The position numbers and the translations under genes were made by a program. From NCBI RefSeq assembly GCF_004795055.1, contig NZ_SSBJ01000029.1, positions 32,887 through 96,886 on the forward strand: a stretch of DNA of 64,000 nucleotides. Reading direction: 5' to 3'. This document shows, one piece after another, positions 53,931 through 63,887 of the stretch (positions within the stretch are counted from its first letter, which is position 1; each line of letters begins with the position of its first letter). This DNA comes from Streptomyces sp. A1136 (GTDB lineage Bacteria > Actinomycetota > Actinomycetes > Streptomycetales > Streptomycetaceae). The notes beneath the pieces are model-generated. The model was not told where the DNA came from, ran no database searches, and saw only the letters and a program-made list of their open reading frames with translations.

Positions 53931-55396
53931 TCAGGGAAGGTTCACCAGAACGACCCCGGCAGCACCGCAGGTCTGGTGGATTCGCTCTCCGTATGTTTCG
54001 AACGCTGCTGAATCGCCTTCCGGAGCGGCTTTGAAATGCTCCATGAAGGCGAGGGCGAGCGCTGGTTCCCCGCCGCGGACGGCCAGCTGACCGGCCTCGT
54101 CCAGGCGGGTGTGCACCTCGGCGGTCGTGAGCGCGTCCAGAGAGCCCAGCAGCTCGTCGTAGTGCTGGCAGGCCGAGCGGACCTCTTCGAGGCCACCCGG
54201 CGGCGGGCCGAAGGTCCGGTCGGTCTTGTCCGTGGTACACGCGAACACCGTCACGCTTCCGGCCAGGAGCAGGGCCGTCAGGCCGCCCCGGCGTGCGGTG
54301 AGCCTGCCTTCTGTCGCCGCCTTGGCGACGGGCCGAGGAGGGGAATCCGGTCGGCCACGGCGACGTACGGCCAGGGCAGTGCCCCCTGCTGTGATTGCGA
54401 GCAGCGAGCAGGCCGTACCCCCGACGAGGATCCGCATCAGGGTGTTGCGTACGAAAGGCACCGAGACCCCGCCGCACGCGGCGGGGCGCAGAGCGAGCGC
54501 GTCGACACAACTGGCGGCGAGGACACCGCCGAAGAGCACGGCCGTCACCAGACACCCGGCCAGGAACGCTGCCGTGAGTCCGTGAAGGGCGGCCATGGGC
54601 CCGTGTCGCGGTACGAGCAGTGCTGCCGTGGAGACGGCGACGAGACCCTGCAGGAACATGGCGGCGACGAGGTTTCCGTGGGTAAAGGCGAGCAGGAAGC
54701 CGTCCATCGTACGGGTCCTCTCCGCGATGCCGGAGTGGATCAGGAGGCGCGAGACGAGAGTGCCGCCGAGGAAGGCCGCAGTGGCGGCCAGGCAGCTCAG
54801 GACGACCACGAAGGGCCAGGTGCTCCGGGCCCCCGCCGCAGTCTCCGCCGTGCTCCCCCTCGCCGTCGCCGACCGGGGTGCGGGCTGCAGGTGCGCGGCA
54901 AGCGGCAGCGCCCACACCACGACGAGCGCCAGGACCAGAGGCGTCCATTCCGCGAAGCGCAGGAGCAGCGGATGCTGAACGGCCGACCAGAGCCAGTACG
55001 GCCCCACCGGCGCAACCTGACCCACTGCGCGATGGTCGGTGTGGACCCCCTGTTCGCCCAGTACAACAGCCCGGCGAGGGCCAGGAGGAGAGCGATCCCG
55101 GCCGACACCCAGGGAGCCTTCGTCCGCTCGTACTCGGCGGTACAGGTGAGGAAGGAGTCCAGGAAATCACCGTTCCTCCCGTTCCGGCCGGCTGCCGCTG
55201 AGCACTGCTCATAGAGCTCCTGCGCCCGGTCGGCGCCGGGTGCGAGGGCGAGGTACACGGTGTTGTAGACGAAGACTGACGCACCCAACAGTGCGGTGAT
55301 CAGCAGGAGGAACCGGGACGTCGTCCCGGCGGGAAGCCCGGTCGGTTCCGGTGGAGTCGCCGGTGCGGGAACCGTCGGCGTGGCAGGCGTCGGCAT
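53931..55396 (-). pseudogene. Frameshifted multi-pass membrane protein
   Basis: From ATG 55396, a first helix (RFLLLITALLGASVFVYNTV) and a Cys-containing outside loop (ELYEQCSAAAGRNG, DSFLTCTAEYER) lead to a second helix, then the frame shifts near 55025. The rest carries six further hydrophobic segments and a tail to 53931. The N-terminal part resembles actinobacterial M48-type membrane peptidases, but no HExxH was seen, so the protease core may be deleted. Assignment is tentative. Confidence 0.5.
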
Positions 55397-55428
55397 GCGA
55401 ACCCCCGAAGGGTGGTGGGCGGACTCGG

Positions 55429-56058
55429 CTATGTGGTGAGGCCGCCGATCACCGCGTCGGCCAGCAGTCGGGCCCCGTCCTCGTCGATGCCGTATCGCAG
55501 GGCCCTGCTCGTACACCTTCTGCCGGATGGCCTCCCTCACCGCAGGAGGCAGTGCCTCAGCCGACTCGGCGGGGCGGGCGGTCCCGTCCATCGCATCGGT
55601 CTCCGGACCAGCCGCGGAGTCGATGGCCGCCCCAACCGCCGGGGTCCCGCTCGCCTCGACGGAGTCCTCTCTCTCGGCCGTCCCCTCCCCCTCCGCCGGG
55701 TCCGGTCGCCGCCGCATGCGTCGCACCAGGGCACGTACCGCGCCCGCGCTCCGCTCCGTCGCCGTCAACGCCAGGTGTGCGCCCACGGTGACCAGGGCGG
55801 TTTCGACCATCGCCAGCACAATGGGAGTCGCTATGGCGATCAGCTCACCGCCGCCGAAACCGAACCGCTCATCCTTCGTGTCGCGGCCGCCCGCGTGCGC
55901 GCCGCCTTCAGCGCCTTGCGGGAATCCCGGAAGTAGGCCGTGCTCTCAGCGTGGAAGAGGACCAGCTCGTGTGGAGCGACATGCTCCGCCACCTCGCGGG
56001 CGATCTCCCTGAGGAGGTCTTTCTCCGGCACGTACGGCTCCGCCGGCGATCGGCTCAC
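55429..56058 (-). pseudogene. Frameshifted gene upstream of the membrane protein
   Basis: From GTG 56058: YVPEKDLLREIAREVAEHVA and a hydrophobic middle in the next frame (GELIAIATPIVLAMVETALV), an Ala/Glu-rich spacer, EALPPAVREAIRQKVYEQ, and after a second shift ALRYGIDEDGARLLADAVIG. Two shifts, otherwise a coherent protein of about 205 residues. Family unknown; it probably formed a pair with the next gene. Confidence 0.5.
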
Positions 56059-56381
56059 GCCCCACCCCCGGGTTGCACGGCTCGCGCCGGACAGCTCCCC
56101 TTCCGACCGACGAACCCTACGCAGCACCCGGGTGGCGTACCAGGGCCGTACAGGGCGCGTGAGGTGCATTCCACGGCTCCCACGCCCCGCGCACGCCCCC
56201 GGGCAGCCGTCAGAAGGCAAGGCTTCCAGGGAAGTAGGAGAGCCGCCGGAGCAGGATCCCCGGCGGTTGACGGATGACCTCACGGGAGGCGACCGTGAGG
56301 ACGGCCGACGGCGCCTACCGGTTCCACCATGGGGAATCCCAGAAGTAGCTGGCCGCCTCCTCGATAGCGGAAGTGACCGGG

Positions 56382-56792
56382 TCAGCCGAACGGGACGTAG
56401 CTCTCTCCGTTGAGAAACAGGTACCCCTGGGGGCCGATCTCCCACAAATACGTCTGTGATCCCCCCTGGGTGTAGGTGGTGAGCTGGTTCCCGTGAACCG
56501 TAAAGCGGCCGACGTTGCTCGCGCCCCAGATGTCCATCCTGCACGAGCCGTCCGGGTAGAAGCTGTACACCGAGGACTTGAAGCCGTCGGAGCTGCCTCC
56601 GCTCCAACTTCCGACCAATGCGTCCGGAATGCCGGTGACCCCGGTCCGGTCGTCGGAGACGCCGCCGCCCGACACATCACGACCACCGTCGTTGCCACCC
56701 GTACCGCCCCCGCCCCCACTGCAGGCGCCGAGGGTGAGCAGTGCGCAGAGCAGCGCCCCGGATACTGCCGCCGTGCGTCGAGTCTTCCTCAT
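56382..56792 (-). CDS. Small lipoprotein
   Basis: 136 residues, signal peptide with lipobox LGAC (Cys 24), then a Gly/Ser-rich linker and a beta-rich domain (IPDALVGSWSGGSSDGFKSS, SFYPDGSCRMDIWGASNVGR, YLWEIGPQGYLFLNGESYVP). The pattern resembles lipocalin-like or META-like surface domains of unknown role. A second, broken copy is at 52197 on the other strand, sharing the leader gcttggaggttcc. Confidence 0.8.
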   Translation of the reverse strand: MRKTRRTAAVSGALLCALLTLGACSGGGGGTGGNDGGRDVSGGGVSDDRTGVTGIPDALVGSWSGGSSDGFKSSVYSFYPDGSCRMDIWGASNVGRFTVHGNQLTTYTQGGSQTYLWEIGPQGYLFLNGESYVPFG

Positions 56793-57308
56793 GGAACCTC
56801 CAAGCGCTGCGTTAAGCGTTCTGCCCACCGTCGATCCAGCTGCATCCGAGCGCAAGGAGACGACAGAAAGTAGCGCATAGCGACCGGATTTGACCGTCTG
56901 AGCCATGCCCCCAGCCCATAAGCACGAGCCGACCGGCCAAGCCAACGAGGCGCGCTTCTGTACCCCTGCGCCCCACAACTTGGCCGAACCTGTGAGCCCG
57001 CGGCGGGCGGGGTGAAGAGCAGCGCCCGGTGTCCGTTGCCGCCGGCTCATGTACTCCAGAAATCCGGAGCGGCGAAGATCTTCACAGGATGGACTCCAGC
57101 GTCTCCAGTCCGGCACCAAGGCTCCTGGTGTCCGCGGGCGGGTAAATGGGGGTGAGCGCAAATCGCTGCCCGTTCGCTGCCCGTTGATTTCGATGGTCGC
57201 CCGTTCCTGCTCATCGACCACGGCGCGTCTCCCTGTGTAGTCGGCGAGCTACAGCGTTGACGATCTTGGCGTGGCATTGCCCTGCCGGCTACTCCCCAAA
57301 GGAGGTCC

Positions 57309-57521
57309 ATGACCCCGCCCCCTTGCTCCCCGCCCTGGTCGGCGGACAATGACGGGCGCCGCCCCGGCGCCCATTCGACACAGCCGGCCGCCGCGCAAGC
57401 CGGTGGTGCCGACGTTCAGGTGGAGCTTGCCGCAGCACGGAAGAGGATCCGTGAGCTGGAGGAAGAGCGCGACATCCTGCGCAAGGCGGCCCGGTATTTC
57501 GCGGGAGAGACGCACTGGTGA
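57309..57521 (+). mobile_element. IS3-family OrfA fragment
   Basis: The end reads ARKRIRELEEERDILRKAAR then YFAGETHW, the coiled-coil C-terminus of IS3 OrfA. OrfB is absent. The gap 56800-57308 shows no gene. Confidence 0.6.
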
Positions 57522-57579
57522 ACCGCTGACAGTTCGTTGAAGATCCTCAGCGCCGGTTCGGTGTGAGAGGTCGTTTTCG

Positions 57580-58045
57580 TCCAATGTTTCACCCCACGAT
57601 GGGCGTTTGGTGGTCTTCGTTGGGTCGCCGCAGGAGACGGTGTTCTCACCGGTGAGACGGCGGGCCATGAGGTCGGTCATCGCGAGGTTGACCAGGGCGG
57701 AGCGGGTGGGCCGGGTCTCGTGGTCGCGGGTCAGGCGCCGGTGGAGCATGAGCCAACCGTAGGTCCGCTCGACTGCCCACCGTTTCGGGATCGGGGTGAA
57801 ACCCCTGGTCCCGGGCTCGCGGGTGGTGATCTCCATGTCATGCCGAGGGTTGTGGCGTGTTCGACGAGGCGTTGGCGGTAGCCGCCGTCGACCCACACCT
57901 TGCGGATGCCAGGGCACTCGGCAGCCACCTGGTCCAGGAGTCGGGTGCCGGTGACGGAGTCCTGCACGCTGGCCGCGGTGACCAGCACGGCCAGCAGAAG
58001 ACCGAGCGTGTCGGTGACAATGCTCCGCTTCCGGCTCACGATCTT
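57580..58045 (-). mobile_element. IS5-family transposase fragment
   Basis: Minus strand: VTDTLGLLLAVLVTAASVQD, VWVDGGYRQRLVEHA, then after a shift PIPKRWAVERTYGWLMLHRR and LTRDHETRPTRSALVNLAMT. This is the middle and C-terminus of an IS5-type enzyme; N-terminus missing. Confidence 0.75.
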
Positions 58046-58049
58046 CTTG

Positions 58050-58287
58050 CCGGCGTAAACTCGCGCTCACCCTTCAGGTCGTCAAGCGCACCGACGATAT
58101 GGAGGGGTTCATGGTTCTGCCCAGACGTTGGGTGGTAGAGCGCAGGTTCGCGTGGCTGATGCATCCACGCCGACTGGCCCGGGACTACGAGAGGTCGCCG
58201 ACCAGCAGTGAGGCGATGATCCAGTGGTCGATGGTCACGCGGATGGGGCGGCGGGTGGCACGGCCCCGGGCCGCCGGCCCGCGCTGA
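58050..58287 (+). mobile_element. IS5-family transposase 3' fragment
   Basis: LALTLQVVKRTDDMEGFMVL, PRRWVVERRFAWLMHPRRLA, RDYERSPTSSEAMIQWSMVT is an IS5-type C-terminus of another element, facing the fragment on the left. The two meet at about 58047. Confidence 0.7.
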
Positions 58288-58289
58288 AC

Positions 58290-58980
58290 ATCCCCGATGT
58301 CTCCTGCACGAGCCACCCGCGTCCTGGCCTTGAGCGCACCCCCTCGACCTTCGCCGATGTCGTCCCAACGCCCAGCTCCGCCGTGATCTCCTTCGCCTTC
58401 CTCGATCCTTGGCCCGTCGGCCGCCGTTCGTCGAGCATGTCCAGGGGCGGTCAGCCGGCGCAGCGACGTTCCGAGGTTCCGCCCTGGTGATGTTCGGCGC
58501 GTCCCGCTGCTCCTCGTTGCGGCGCAGAGCGCGGCGGTGACACTCCGCCTGGCCTCTCTGTTCCCGACGCGATCCACAGGGCCATGCAAAAGCGTCTGAC
58601 GGGCGAGGGCGAACTCGTAAGGACGTCGGGAAGATGGCACCGGGTGGGTCGGCGGACCAAGTGCGCGGCGTGTTCGGCGAGGACGTCGTGGCGGAGCTGA
58701 CGAAGGGGAGGACTGGCCGAACAGGGCTTGCGAGTCGGTGCGGCTTCAGCGGCTGTTGTTTTTCCGGACGTGGTCGGTGGGTTTGCGCTGGTCAGACATG
58801 AACTCACCTGCGTTGAGAGTTGAACCAGAACCCGAGGGGTGCCGTCAGTTGTTCACGGCTTTGGGAGGCACCCAGAACGACGGTCGAGTGATGTTCACGA
58901 TGAGTGTTGAAGTCACTGCGGGCCTTGCCACGGGAGCATCGAGGTGCTCCTTGGTAAAGGCCTTCCTGAGCAGGCGGGTT
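58290..58980. other. 690 bp with no supportable gene
   Basis: Short open frames on both strands; none fits a known family or has a good start. Probably debris of earlier insertions. Confidence 0.4.
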
Positions 58981-58984
58981 CACG

Positions 58985-59643
58985 GGCGACGGCCCACCCG
59001 CTCGGCAGACTGCTGGGTGCTGTCGGCCACACTCGCCCGCCTACGTTCGCCGCGTACCAGCGTCCGCATGATCCCCGCTCCTGTCAGCACGGCCGTGACG
59101 TGCAGTGCCACGGCGACCGCGAGGTTCTCCGGGTAGCTGAGTCGCTCGGGTGCGACAGCGCCGCGTAAACCGTGGCCGGCAGCCTCCAGCCGCTCCACGC
59201 ACACATCGAGCCCGATCCCAACCAAGCCAACGCGAGCAGGAGCGGATACGGCAGCCGGGTCGGTCGACGCCGGAAGAGAGCCAGGACGGCGGCGGACGCG
59301 AGGAGAGCCCAGCATGCGCTGACCCCGACCAGCACATGCCAACCGGCCGGCCGCTCATCGCGGTGCGCGATGCCCAGGGGCCACCGGCTGCCCAGTAGAG
59401 CCAGGCCAGGCCGGTCACAGCCCCGGTCACAGCGGGCCACACCGCTCCTGAGGGTGTGCGGGGCCGCTCCGGCCGGCGCAGCGCGTGGGGCCAACGCCGC
59501 CACAGGTAGGCGGGAAGCGCGATGGACAGCGCGATCCCGGTTCCGACGAAGCTGCACTGGAGCAGCACCGCCTCCCAGCCCGGCATCGCCCCGTCAGCCC
59601 CCGAGGTCCCTGAGTCTCCCGAACTGCTGGTCCCGGAGTCCAC
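58985..59643 (-). pseudogene. Frameshifted membrane protein
   Basis: From ATG 59643, helices LLQCSFVGTGIALSIALPAY and WPAVTGAVTGLAWLYWAAGG, then in another frame WHVLVGVSACWALLASAAVL and YPLLLALAWLGSGSMCAWSG, and in a third YPENLAVAVALHVTAVLTGA. Two shifts break a six-helix protein; it resembles DUF3995-type membrane proteins, uncertainly. Confidence 0.5.
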
Positions 59644-59660
59644 AAGCGCGCTGAGGGCCG

Positions 59661-59947
59661 GTGCCGGAGCTGCCGGTCACCCTCGACATGCCGGGCAAGG
59701 CCGCCGACTTCCTGCGCACCACCGAGCTGGAGCCCGCTGAGCGGCCGCGCTCGACAAAGGGGCAACCGTACGGCGCGGTCAGGGCCACACCCTGCGCGTC
59801 ACCGCCGTCCCGGCCGTGCACCACAAACTCCTCGCCCGCTGCCAAGCGCTCGACGGCGGCCCGGGCACTCCGGTGATCCCCGCCCAGCGCAAGGCCCGCC
59901 GCGTGTACGAGAACCGCGTCAGCACCCTCGCGCCGACCGGACCATGA
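59661..59947 (+). pseudogene. Frameshifted small gene, family unknown
   Basis: MPELPVTLDMPGKAADFLRT then, after one shift near 59780, HTLRVTAVPAVHHKLLARCQ and PAQRKARRVYENRVSTLAP to a stop at 59945. Coherent composition, no known family. Confidence 0.3.
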
Positions 59948-60164
59948 TCGTTGTCGCCGGGATTTCCTGACCCCGACCACGCACACCCGTATCGGGCCCA
60001 GTGGATGTCGAGGCGGCTTTAAGTGCCCCCAGGGGATGGACCGGTCTGCTCGGTTCGGCAATCGGGTGCTCGCGTTCTGTGCCCGCGACAGCCTTGGCGG
60101 GGGTGGGGAAGGGATGGGGGTTGATGCCGGAATCGGCCGGCGCAGGCGAGAGAGGAAGTTGAGG

Positions 60165-60386
60165 GTGGAGACGTCTGAGCTGGAGGGCAAGGTGCAGAAG
60201 GTGGAGACGGCGTTGGTCGTCCAGGAGGCTTGCATGGCCGGTGCGCAGGCGACACAGGCTGCCACGCAGGCGGGGATGACCTCCACGTTCGCCGCCGCCC
60301 ACGGCGGAACCTGGGCGGTGATGGGCGCCGGCAGTGCCGCGTTGATCGTCGGTTCCTTTCTCGGCATGGCCATCGCCAAGGGCTGA
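60165..60386 (+). CDS. Small coiled, C-terminally anchored membrane protein
   Basis: 73 residues from GTG 60165 (AGAGGAAG upstream; ATG 60111 also in frame). Heptad-like start (ETSELEGKVQKVETALVVQE), an Ala/Thr-rich stretch, and a C-terminal helix GTWAVMGAGSAALIVGSFLG. Likely a tail-anchored or phage-holin-sized protein; function unknown. Confidence 0.5.
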   Translation: METSELEGKVQKVETALVVQEACMAGAQATQAATQAGMTSTFAAAHGGTWAVMGAGSAALIVGSFLGMAIAKG

Positions 60387-60824
60387 CGCACGCTCGCTCC
60401 CGTAAACCGTTGTTCGATTCGCGCCGCCCTCGCCGGACAGGGTCCGACGAAGACGGCTCGCTCCGCGGACTGACCCCCACAAGCGCGAGGCGGCCATCGC
60501 TCTCGCGAACACCCTCTCCGGGAGGGGTTTCTGCGGGTACGCCTCCCCGCTGGTGGTACGACTGGTGGACGCCTCGGGGTTCCAGCGGATCGCCCCACCG
60601 TCATGTGTGGGCAGCTCGACGTGCAGCAGACCGACCGGGGTCCCGGCGGGACGCGTTCCGGTGGACGTGCCGCCCACCGACTACGGGTAGGGGACCAGGT
60701 CCTGGCCGGTGGTCGCCTGGTCGCGATCACCGATCCGCGCTACCGCGACGACGCCACCCGCACGATGATCCTGGACAACGGCCGTGTTGCCGTCGCGGAA
60801 CGCGCGGTGCGCGTGTACGACGGA

Positions 60825-60970
60825 ACTTCGCCCAGGTCGAAGAACAACTCCTGCGCATGGGACGCTGCCACCCCGGCGACATCGTCGTCATCACCGCCGG
60901 CTCACCCCCCGGCGTCACCGGCGAGACCAACCTCGTCCGCATCCACCACATCGGCGACGCCGTCCACTGA
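60825..60970 (+). pseudogene. pyk: 3' fragment of pyruvate kinase gene
   Basis: VEEQLLRMGRCHPGDIVVIT with AGSPPGVTGETNLVRIHHIG is the C-terminal end of actinobacterial pyruvate kinase. The catalytic barrel is absent. The DNA before it (60390-60824) has broken frames with no clear family. Confidence 0.65.
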
Positions 60971-60990
60971 CACCCACACCCCCCACACGA

Positions 60991-61023
60991 GTACGCCGCC
61001 GGAGCCAAGCCCCGGCGGCGTAC
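60991..61023. terminator. Perfect 12-bp hairpin between convergent genes
   Basis: gtacgccgccgg (60991-61002) pairs exactly with 61012-61023 around a 9-nt loop, 22 nt upstream in plus coordinates of the stop of the serine hydrolase on the minus strand and 21 nt past the pyruvate kinase fragment. Likely a shared terminator. Confidence 0.7.
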
Positions 61024-61044
61024 GAACATCCACCCCTCAACAAC

Positions 61045-62163
61045 TCACCGGCACAACACCTGATCCACCAACCCGTCCAACCGCTGCGTCACCTCGTAAT
61101 CCGCCGGATCGGTCGTCACCGCGATACTCACCGCACGACCCTCCGACGTCACCCCACCCCGCGTCTCGAACCCCGTGATGTCACCGCCGTGCCCCCAATA
61201 CACCCCACCGCACGACAACGGCCGCCTCATCAGCCCCAACCCGTACCCCGCCCCCGAATCACCGATCGGCACGGTCGTCAACATTGCCTCCTGCTGCGCC
61301 GCCCGCAGCAGCCGCCCCTCCAGCAAGGCGGTGAAGAACCGGTTCACATCCGAGTTCGTCGATACCATCTGACCCGCCGCCCACGCCGCCGACGGATCGA
61401 TCTCCGTCACATCCCGCAGCCGGCCACCGGCCCCCTCCTGGTGATAGGCGCGCGGATGCGCCTCACGGATGGTGCGATCACGCGGCGCCGGAAAATACGT
61501 GTGCCGCAACCCGAGCCGCTGCACCACCCGCCGGCCGATCTCCTCCGCCAACGGCCGCCGCGCCACCTTCTCCACGATCAGCCCGGCCAGCACGTAATTC
61601 GTATTGCTGTAGTGGAACGTCTTCCCGTCCCGGGACGTCGCCCCATGCTTGAACGCGATCTCCAGCAACTCCCGCGGCTCCATGTACCGCCCCTGCGTGA
61701 TCGCCTCCTCCACCTCCGCCTCATAGTCCGGAATCCCACTCGTGTGCTGGAGCAGCTGCCGCACCGTGACGGTCCGCCCGTCGAACCCGTCGCCTCGCAC
61801 CACACCCGGCAGATACTCCTCCACCGTGTCGTCCAGCCCCAGCCGCCCCTCACCCACCAACTGCAACACCACCACAGCGGTGAACACCTTCGTATTGCTC
61901 CCTATCCGCACCTGCCCATCCCGAGGCACCGCCGCCCCCGAAGCCAGATCACCGACCCCGGCGGTATACGTCCGCGTACGCCCCTCCCCATCCGACACGG
62001 ACGCCAACGCCCCCGGCACCCCACCCTCCCGCACCAGCCCGTCCAGCCCCCGCTGCACCCCGTCCGGCCGAACAGCAGCAAACGCCACCGGCTGCCCGAC
62101 CACCCCCAACGCCACCACCCCGACCGCCACCGCGGCCACCATCCGCCTCGCCATAACACCCAT
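61045..62163 (-). CDS. Secreted serine hydrolase (beta-lactamase/DD-peptidase class C-like)
   Basis: 372 residues from ATG 62163 (ATG 62154 also possible). Signal peptide (VAAVAVGVVALGVVGQPVAF) then a class-C-like fold: SxxK as IGSNTKVFTA, YxN as YSNTNYVLAG, and HGG as WGHGGDITGFE in place of KTG. Such D-Ala-D-Ala carboxypeptidase-like proteins act on peptidoglycan or esters outside the cell. Codon use shows no sign of transfer. Confidence 0.9.
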   Translation of the reverse strand: MGVMARRMVAAVAVGVVALGVVGQPVAFAAVRPDGVQRGLDGLVREGGVPGALASVSDGEGRTRTYTAGVGDLASGAAVPRDGQVRIGSNTKVFTAVVVLQLVGEGRLGLDDTVEEYLPGVVRGDGFDGRTVTVRQLLQHTSGIPDYEAEVEEAITQGRYMEPRELLEIAFKHGATSRDGKTFHYSNTNYVLAGLIVEKVARRPLAEEIGRRVVQRLGLRHTYFPAPRDRTIREAHPRAYHQEGAGGRLRDVTEIDPSAAWAAGQMVSTNSDVNRFFTALLEGRLLRAAQQEAMLTTVPIGDSGAGYGLGLMRRPLSCGGVYWGHGGDITGFETRGGVTSEGRAVSIAVTTDPADYEVTQRLDGLVDQVLCR

Positions 62164-62368
62164 GGGCCAACCCCCAGCAATCGCAGGAACACCGTGCTCC
62201 ACGCACCATCCCCCGCCCACGCCCACCCACGGCATCCCGCTACCCACCCACCCCAGGTGGGGCAAACCCCCCTAGAGCCTGTCTCTTTGCTGGAGAAGCC
62301 GCCCAGCCGGCCGGAAAGTCCGGCGCATCGCGGGGGCTGCTCGGCTACGGTCGCCGGGGAGGTAGCCA

Positions 62369-62716
62369 GTGTCCTGGCCATCCGTGATCATCCTTGTCCC
62401 CGTGGATCGACGTCCGTTGGTCGAAGGGCGAATCCGTGCTTTTGAGCTCGTGCCGGATCCGGTGACGGGTGACGACAGGCTGCACTGGCACGGGTACTCG
62501 TACTCCATCGACCTCTCAAGCGGGATCCTGAGCGACTACGAGAGCGACGAGCTTGATCACGCGGCCTGGTCTTCCTCCGTCACGTCCTCCCTGGACTCGA
62601 CGGGCTCGTCTACATCGACCACTACGAAATCCTGCAGGCGAGCGAGTTCCTTACGCTCGTCGACCGCCACCCCGACTGGGACTGGCGGCGCCAACCGAGC
62701 ACCGACCTCGAATAGT
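62369..62716 (+). pseudogene. Frameshifted hypothetical gene
   Basis: VDRRPLVEGRIRAFELVPDP, HWHGYSYSIDLSSGILSDYE then a shift to FLRHVLPGLDGLVYIDHYEI and LTLVDRHPDWDWRRQPSTDL with a stop. A single shift near 62565 separates two coherent halves of about 115 residues total. Family unknown. Confidence 0.4.
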
Positions 62717-62734
62717 CGGCTCATCGGCACCCGA

Positions 62735-63560
62735 TCACCTGCGGGACCAGATCAGAATGGCCGCAAGGTGCAGGGCAGCCTGATAAGCGACTGCGAGTTT
62801 GTCCGTCCGCATTGCCAGGCCGCGCCACTGCTTGAGTCGAGCGATGCACCGCTCAACAGCAATGCGCTCCTCGTATGTCTCAGCGTCGAAGCCGGGTGGA
62901 CGACCTCCGACGCGGCCTCGGCGCAGTCGGTGGCCGATCCGGTCCGTAGGCTGCGGGATGACGGCACGGACGCCGCGTCGACGGAGATGGCTACGGATTG
63001 CGCGGGAGGAGTAGGCGTGATCCGCAAGGACGATCGTTGGACGGGTTCTTGGCCTGCCGAGTCGCGTTCGGCGTTCGCGGGACCCGGATTCCGGCCACGA
63101 CCGCCTCGAAGGCCGGCGCATCACCGGCCTGGCCCGCCGGGACATGGATGGAGAGAGGCCGCGCCTGGCTGTCACTGGCCAGGTGGACTTTCGTGCTCAA
63201 GCCGCCGCGGGAGCGTCCGAGCGCGTGATCCTCCGGCTCGGAGCGGCCGGGAGCCCCCTTTTCCTCGCTCCGGCAGAGTGCTGGTGAGCCCGGCAGCTGG
63301 TGGAGTCCACGGAGACTGTCCAGCCCACATCATCGTCAGCATCGGCTACTGCAAGGACAGCTGCGATGATCCGTGCCCATGTGCCATCCACGGCCCACCT
63401 GATCAGACGTCTGTGAGTGGTCTGAAAGGGTCCGAGCTCGTCAGGCAAGTCGCGCCACGGCAAGCAGGTGCGGTAATTCCACGCGACGGCCTCAAGAGTG
63501 CGGCGGTGGTCAGCCCACCGTCGTCCACGGGCCGGATCGGCCGGCATCAGCGGCTTCAGC
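62735..63560 (-). mobile_element. IS5-family transposase with frameshifts
   Basis: Minus strand in three frames: RTLEAVAWNYRTCLPWRDLP and DVGWTVSVDSTSCRAHQHSA (first Asp), STKVHLASDSQARPLSIHVP, then IVLADHAYSSRAIRSHLRRR (second Asp) and EERIAVERCIARLKQWRGLA with MRTDKLAVAYQAALHLAAIL. All catalytic residues exist but are split by two shifts, and the 5' end is incomplete. Confidence 0.8.
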
Positions 63561-63800
63561 TCCCAGTCCTACGCCGACGTCGTCCGCGACCGCGTCGCCC
63601 ACGAGCAACGCGGAGCCCACCTTGTGGTGGTCGGTGACTTCGACTGCTCGGGCGAGGACATCGAGCGGGACTGGGTGGAGCGGACAGGCTGCTGGAGCTC
63701 GGTCACCCGGGTGCTGCTCACCCACGAACAGGTCCGCGCGTACGGCCTCCCGGCGACCGAGGCAAGCGCGACTGTTGCGAGGGGGCCGGGGAAGCACCTC
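63555..63800 (+). pseudogene. Fragment of a Toprim-like protein
   Basis: DVVRDRVAHEQRGAHLVVVG then DFDCSGEDIERDWVERTGCW and RVLLTHEQVRAYGLPATE matches my memory of actinobacterial proteins with a Toprim-like core (GDFDxSGEDI). It is cut at both ends. Confidence 0.4.
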
Positions 63801-63887
63801 ATATGTTCTGCGTTCAACGCTGCATGCTCTAATCCGCCTACGCCGTCGCGCACTCCAGCCACCGGCGGGTGACACTAGGGTCCGTCT

